Assembly: GCF_014385195.1 (NCBI RefSeq)
Contig: NZ_JACRTG010000001.1
Location: 23,323-87,322, forward strand
DNA from: Paratissierella segnis
GTDB taxonomy: Bacteria > Bacillota > Clostridia > Tissierellales > Tissierellaceae
Length of the DNA: 64,000 bases
Reading direction: 5' to 3'
Part shown: piece by piece, positions 61,613 through 64,000 of the stretch
Position numbering within the stretch: position 1 is the first letter of the stretch
Layout of the letters: every line of letters begins with the position of its first letter
The notes under the pieces: model-generated
Told to the model about the DNA's origin: nothing
Databases searched by the model: none
Seen by the model: the letters and a program-made list of their open reading frames with translations, nothing else
Made by a program: the position numbers and the translations under genes

Positions 61613-63301
61613 ATGGGTAGAAGTGGAATGAAATGTGTTTTGTATCCTCGTGTCAGTACAGAGATGCAGGTTGATGGATTTAGTTTAGATGGTCAGCTAA
61701 CCAGTTTAAATCGCTTTGCAAACAGAGAAGAAATGGTAGTGGTAGATATTTATGAAGATGCAGGAAAGTCAGGAAAGTCCATTGAGGCTAGACCTGCTTT
61801 TAAGAAAATGCTATCAGATATCGAAAATGGCTTACAGATAGATTATGTATTAGTATATAAACTATCACGTTTTGGAAGAAATGCGTCTGATATTTTAAAT
61901 TCCTTAGAGTTCATACAATCTTATGGAATAAACCTAATATGTATAGAAGAAGGGATTGATTCATCACAGACAAGTGGAAAGCTACTAATATCAGTTCTTT
62001 CTGCTGTGGCTGAAATTGAAAGAGAAAATATCATTGAACAGACAATGAATGGACGTAAAGAAAAAGCAAGGCAAGGTGGGTGGAATGGTGGATTTGCTCC
62101 TTATGGTTATTATTTAAAGGATAAGATGCTTTTTATTCAAGAAAAGGAAGCCGAGGCTATTCGCCTAATATATGATAAATTTGCAAATACAGATATGGGG
62201 TATGGTGGAGTAGCACAATATCTTAACTTTCAAGGTATTGAAAAGATTCAAAGACAGAATGGAAAACTTAAAGAATGGAGTGGCAGTTTTGTAAGGCAGA
62301 TTTTAGACAACCCTGTTTATTATGGAAAGATTGCTTTTGGCAGAAGGGCAAGAGAAAAGATAAAAGGTACAAAAAATGAATATCGCCAAGCTTGGCAGGA
62401 AGATTATATTTTAGCTGATGGAAAACATGAAGCTATAATAAGTGAAGAATTATGGAATAAGGTTCGAGAAAAGCGAATAGAAACAGGAATAAAGCAACCC
62501 TCAAAAATAGGTAAAGATCGAGTACATTTATTATCAGGTATTTTAAAATGTCCTATCTGTAAGGGACCTATGTACACCAATAAACATGCCTGGACAAATA
62601 AAGACGGTACATACAAAGAAGTGTATTATTATGTATGTAGCCGTAAACGAGCAGTTACAGGTAGAAGTTGTACTTATAAAGCAATGTTGAAGAAAACAAC
62701 AATTGAACCCCTTGTAATTGAGTCTATTAGAGAACTGGTCAGTAATGAAACATTTGCAAAGGAAGTTAAGGCAAGAATAGGTACCCAAATCGACACTACA
62801 ACAATTGATAAGGAAATAAAAAATTATGAATCTAAACTTAGGGAGGTAGATTTGAATAAATCCCGTTTAGAAAATGAAATCGACACCCTGCCAGAGGATG
62901 CCCGGCATCGTGATAGAAAACTACATGATATGACTATTCGCTTAAATGATCTGTATGATATAATGGTTGAGTTAGAAGAAAAGATTGAGGATGGTAAACT
63001 AAGGCGGAGATCAGTTGAGAGAGATGCAATTACACTGGATAATGTTTATAAACTAATGATTAACTTTGAAAGGGTATACGATAAAATTAATGATGAAGAA
63101 CGAAAAGCTTTAGTATCTTCCTTGATTAAAGAAATTCAGATATATCCACGTGGTGAAACAGAAGTGCCACTAAAGTCTATTTCCTTTAATTTTCCTGTAT
63201 ATAAGGACGGGGAGGAAGTGCAAGAACTTTTGTGGGACAAAGATATGCACGTTGAGAGTATAATTCTGATGACGTATTGTGGTTTGGAGGAGAAGGAATA
63301 G
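61613..63301 (+). CDS. Large serine recombinase (integrase) of the ICE
   Basis: Site-specific recombinase, 562 residues. Resolvase domain with Ser15 in YPRVSTEMQ and KLSRFGRNASD; recombinase domain (GGWNGGFAPYGY ... NPVYYGKIAFGR); zinc ribbon with CPICKGP and a later Cys pair; coiled coil at about 385-460. The last 14 residues (SIILMTYCGLEEKE) come from the chromosome beyond the attachment core and are really the native RlmD end. In the circle residue 548 would continue into the 114-residue tail now on RlmD. ATG chosen behind AAAGGAGG rather than the TTG six bases earlier. Confidence 0.93.
   Translation: MGRSGMKCVLYPRVSTEMQVDGFSLDGQLTSLNRFANREEMVVVDIYEDAGKSGKSIEARPAFKKMLSDIENGLQIDYVLVYKLSRFGRNASDILNSLEFIQSYGINLICIEEGIDSSQTSGKLLISVLSAVAEIERENIIEQTMNGRKEKARQGGWNGGFAPYGYYLKDKMLFIQEKEAEAIRLIYDKFANTDMGYGGVAQYLNFQGIEKIQRQNGKLKEWSGSFVRQILDNPVYYGKIAFGRRAREKIKGTKNEYRQAWQEDYILADGKHEAIISEELWNKVREKRIETGIKQPSKIGKDRVHLLSGILKCPICKGPMYTNKHAWTNKDGTYKEVYYYVCSRKRAVTGRSCTYKAMLKKTTIEPLVIESIRELVSNETFAKEVKARIGTQIDTTTIDKEIKNYESKLREVDLNKSRLENEIDTLPEDARHRDRKLHDMTIRLNDLYDIMVELEEKIEDGKLRRRSVERDAITLDNVYKLMINFERVYDKINDEERKALVSSLIKEIQIYPRGETEVPLKSISFNFPVYKDGEEVQELLWDKDMHVESIILMTYCGLEEKE
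63249..63257 (+). other. attR core of the ICE within the recombinase gene
   Basis: ACGTTGAGA, the same as 9295-9303. Right of it the coding sequence (SIILMTYCGLEEKE) fits the C-terminus of RlmD-type methyltransferases, which continue LES-MVL after FPHTG in E. coli RumA. Confidence 0.85.
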
Positions 63302-63349
63302 GGTTAGGCCACAATATGTAGTGGTTTAAGGGCGGAATTTGGTTAAAAA

Positions 63350-63380
63350 AAGGGTGAAAAAACACCGTTTTTTGACCCTT
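63350..63380 (+). terminator. Native rlmD terminator, displaced by the ICE
   Basis: AAGGGT/ACCCTT and AAAAAAC/GTTTTTT pairs with one G-G mismatch around ACC. It stands 49 bases after the displaced rlmD stop and now ends the recombinase message. Confidence 0.65.
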
Positions 63381-63438
63381 AAAAACAGGGCGTTTGACAG
63401 ATGACAAGATAAAATTGAGAAAACAAGGAGTTAAGGAT

Positions 63439-63804
63439 ATGGAAATAAGAGTTATTAAAGAAAACAATATTGAAATTGCTATTGTAAATAGTGATGAGAT
63501 TTTAATAACAGATGTACAATCAGCATTGGATTTTTTTGCTACAGTAGATTATGAAACAGGATGCAGTCGTATGATAATAAATAAATCATCAATATGTAAA
63601 GAGTTTTTTGATCTAAGCACCAAGATAGCAGGGGAGATATTGCAGAAATTTATAAATTATCGAAAGAAAATTGCTATCATAGGAGATTTCTCTATATATA
63701 CAAGTAAGAATTTGAAAGATTTTATTTATGAATGTAATAAAGGAAAAGATATATTCTTTGTATCAAATGAAAAACATGCTATCGAAAAATTAAGTATGGA
63801 CTAG
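63439..63804 (+). CDS. DUF4180-domain protein
   Basis: Protein of 121 residues, chromosomal, first gene right of the element. Matches DUF4180: IEIAIVNSDEILITDVQSALDFFATV and IAIIGDFSIYTSKNLKDFIYECNKG. Function unknown. AAGGAG is 8 bases ahead of the ATG; a longer in-frame start upstream lacks a ribosome site. Followed by 196 bases without a gene that contain an 8-base inverted repeat (ATTCAAAT/ATTTGAAT at 63855-63876). Confidence 0.85.
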   Translation: MEIRVIKENNIEIAIVNSDEILITDVQSALDFFATVDYETGCSRMIINKSSICKEFFDLSTKIAGEILQKFINYRKKIAIIGDFSIYTSKNLKDFIYECNKGKDIFFVSNEKHAIEKLSMD

Positions 63805-64000
63805 TTTTTATGATAATCAATATTATTTATATATTGTAATTTAAGTATTATTATATTCAAATAGATAAATTTGAATTTATGGAGCAATCTGGTAATATGT
63901 CAAGATAAAAAAACAAATAAAAACAAAAGAAATGATTAAAAAAGGGCAAAATTAATAGAACCTCTTAAATTCAAAGAAAAAAACAGGATAGAGAGAAAAA

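Larger units (their letters stand above)
9295..63257 (+). mobile_element. Tn1549/CTn-like integrative and conjugative element in rlmD
   Basis: About 53.95 kb between two ACGTTGAGA cores. It holds a complete conjugation set (VirD4, VirB6-like, PrgI, VirB4, NlpC/P60, relaxase, MobC), ParA/ParB, topoisomerase III, a giant helicase, and a regulatory and recombination end with a sigma factor and a large serine recombinase. Gene order agrees with the Tn1549 group known from enterococci and clostridia. Joining the chromosomal flanks across the core restores a normal RlmD C-terminus. Backbone genes look intact, so the element is probably able to move. Cargo genes are inserted at six or so points. Confidence 0.92.

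Noticed and set aside
9295..63301. Tyrosine integrase and Xis of the Tn916 type
   Set aside because: No tyrosine recombinase motif (R...HxxR...Y) was seen; the only site-specific recombinase is the large serine type.
9650..63434. Similar strings AAAATTGA and GAAAACAA near 9650-9671 and 63412-63428 as element ends
   Set aside because: The match needs a 4-base gap, lies in AT-rich DNA and leaves the RlmD tail unexplained. The ACGTTGAGA core restores a normal RlmD and keeps both frames.

Overview
The window is AT-rich, uses Shine-Dalgarno sites of the AAAGGAGG type and many TTG starts, and carries low-GC Gram-positive gene families throughout. It looks like a piece of a Clostridia- or Tissierellia-type Firmicutes chromosome. 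A mobile element of about 54 kb, an integrative and conjugative element (ICE) of the Tn1549/CTn kind, occupies roughly 9.30-63.26 kb. No rRNA, tRNA or CRISPR array was seen.

Left chromosomal part (1-9303). A catabolic cluster comes first: the end of an ascorbate-type PTS permease, a phosphotriesterase-family lactonase-like enzyme, a creatininase-family amidohydrolase and a SIS-domain protein. It is convergent with a CutC-like protein and a PRD/EIIB/EIIA regulator. Housekeeping genes follow: the S1-domain protein CvfB, a YbjQ-family protein, an ArsC/Spx-family protein and the 23S rRNA methyltransferase gene rlmD.

The ICE sits in the 3' end of rlmD. The 9-base repeat ACGTTGAGA occurs inside rlmD (9295-9303) and inside the last codons of the large serine recombinase (63249-63257), in the same reading phase. 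Rejoining the two chromosomal sides on paper restores an ordinary RlmD of 454 residues. Rejoining the two element ends makes a recombinase with a 114-residue extension. So in the integrated state the element gives RlmD a foreign tail, and in the circle the recombinase would carry that tail.

ICE backbone in order: ParA, ParB, a replication-type helix-turn-helix protein, a small nucleoside-transferase-like protein, PcfB, the coupling protein VirD4, a Maff2 pilin-like peptide, a VirB6-like protein, PrgI, VirB4, an NlpC/P60 hydrolase, DUF4315 and DUF4366 proteins, topoisomerase III, a RadC/YodL-domain protein, a TTRAP protein, a 2502-residue helicase/methylase-like protein (with tnpV nested out of frame inside it), MobC, a CD1845-type membrane protein, a relaxase, an oriT-like hairpin cluster, an XRE repressor, a sigma factor, a Tn916-type HTH protein, a probable structured RNA, a MazF/PemK-type toxin and the large serine recombinase.

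Cargo genes are spliced between backbone genes, most with their own promoter and terminator: a DUF3800 protein, a HEPN-like protein, a PIN-domain protein, a protein kinase, an unknown protein cut off from its promoter by an 1875-bp insertion sequence, a restriction-modification system (two N6-adenine methylases and a convergent PLD-type nuclease), and a sensor/regulator, ABC exporter and serine D,D-carboxypeptidase cassette. The cargo is mostly defence-like or cell-wall-stress-like.

Right chromosomal part (63258-64000): the displaced native end of rlmD, its hairpin terminator and a DUF4180 gene.
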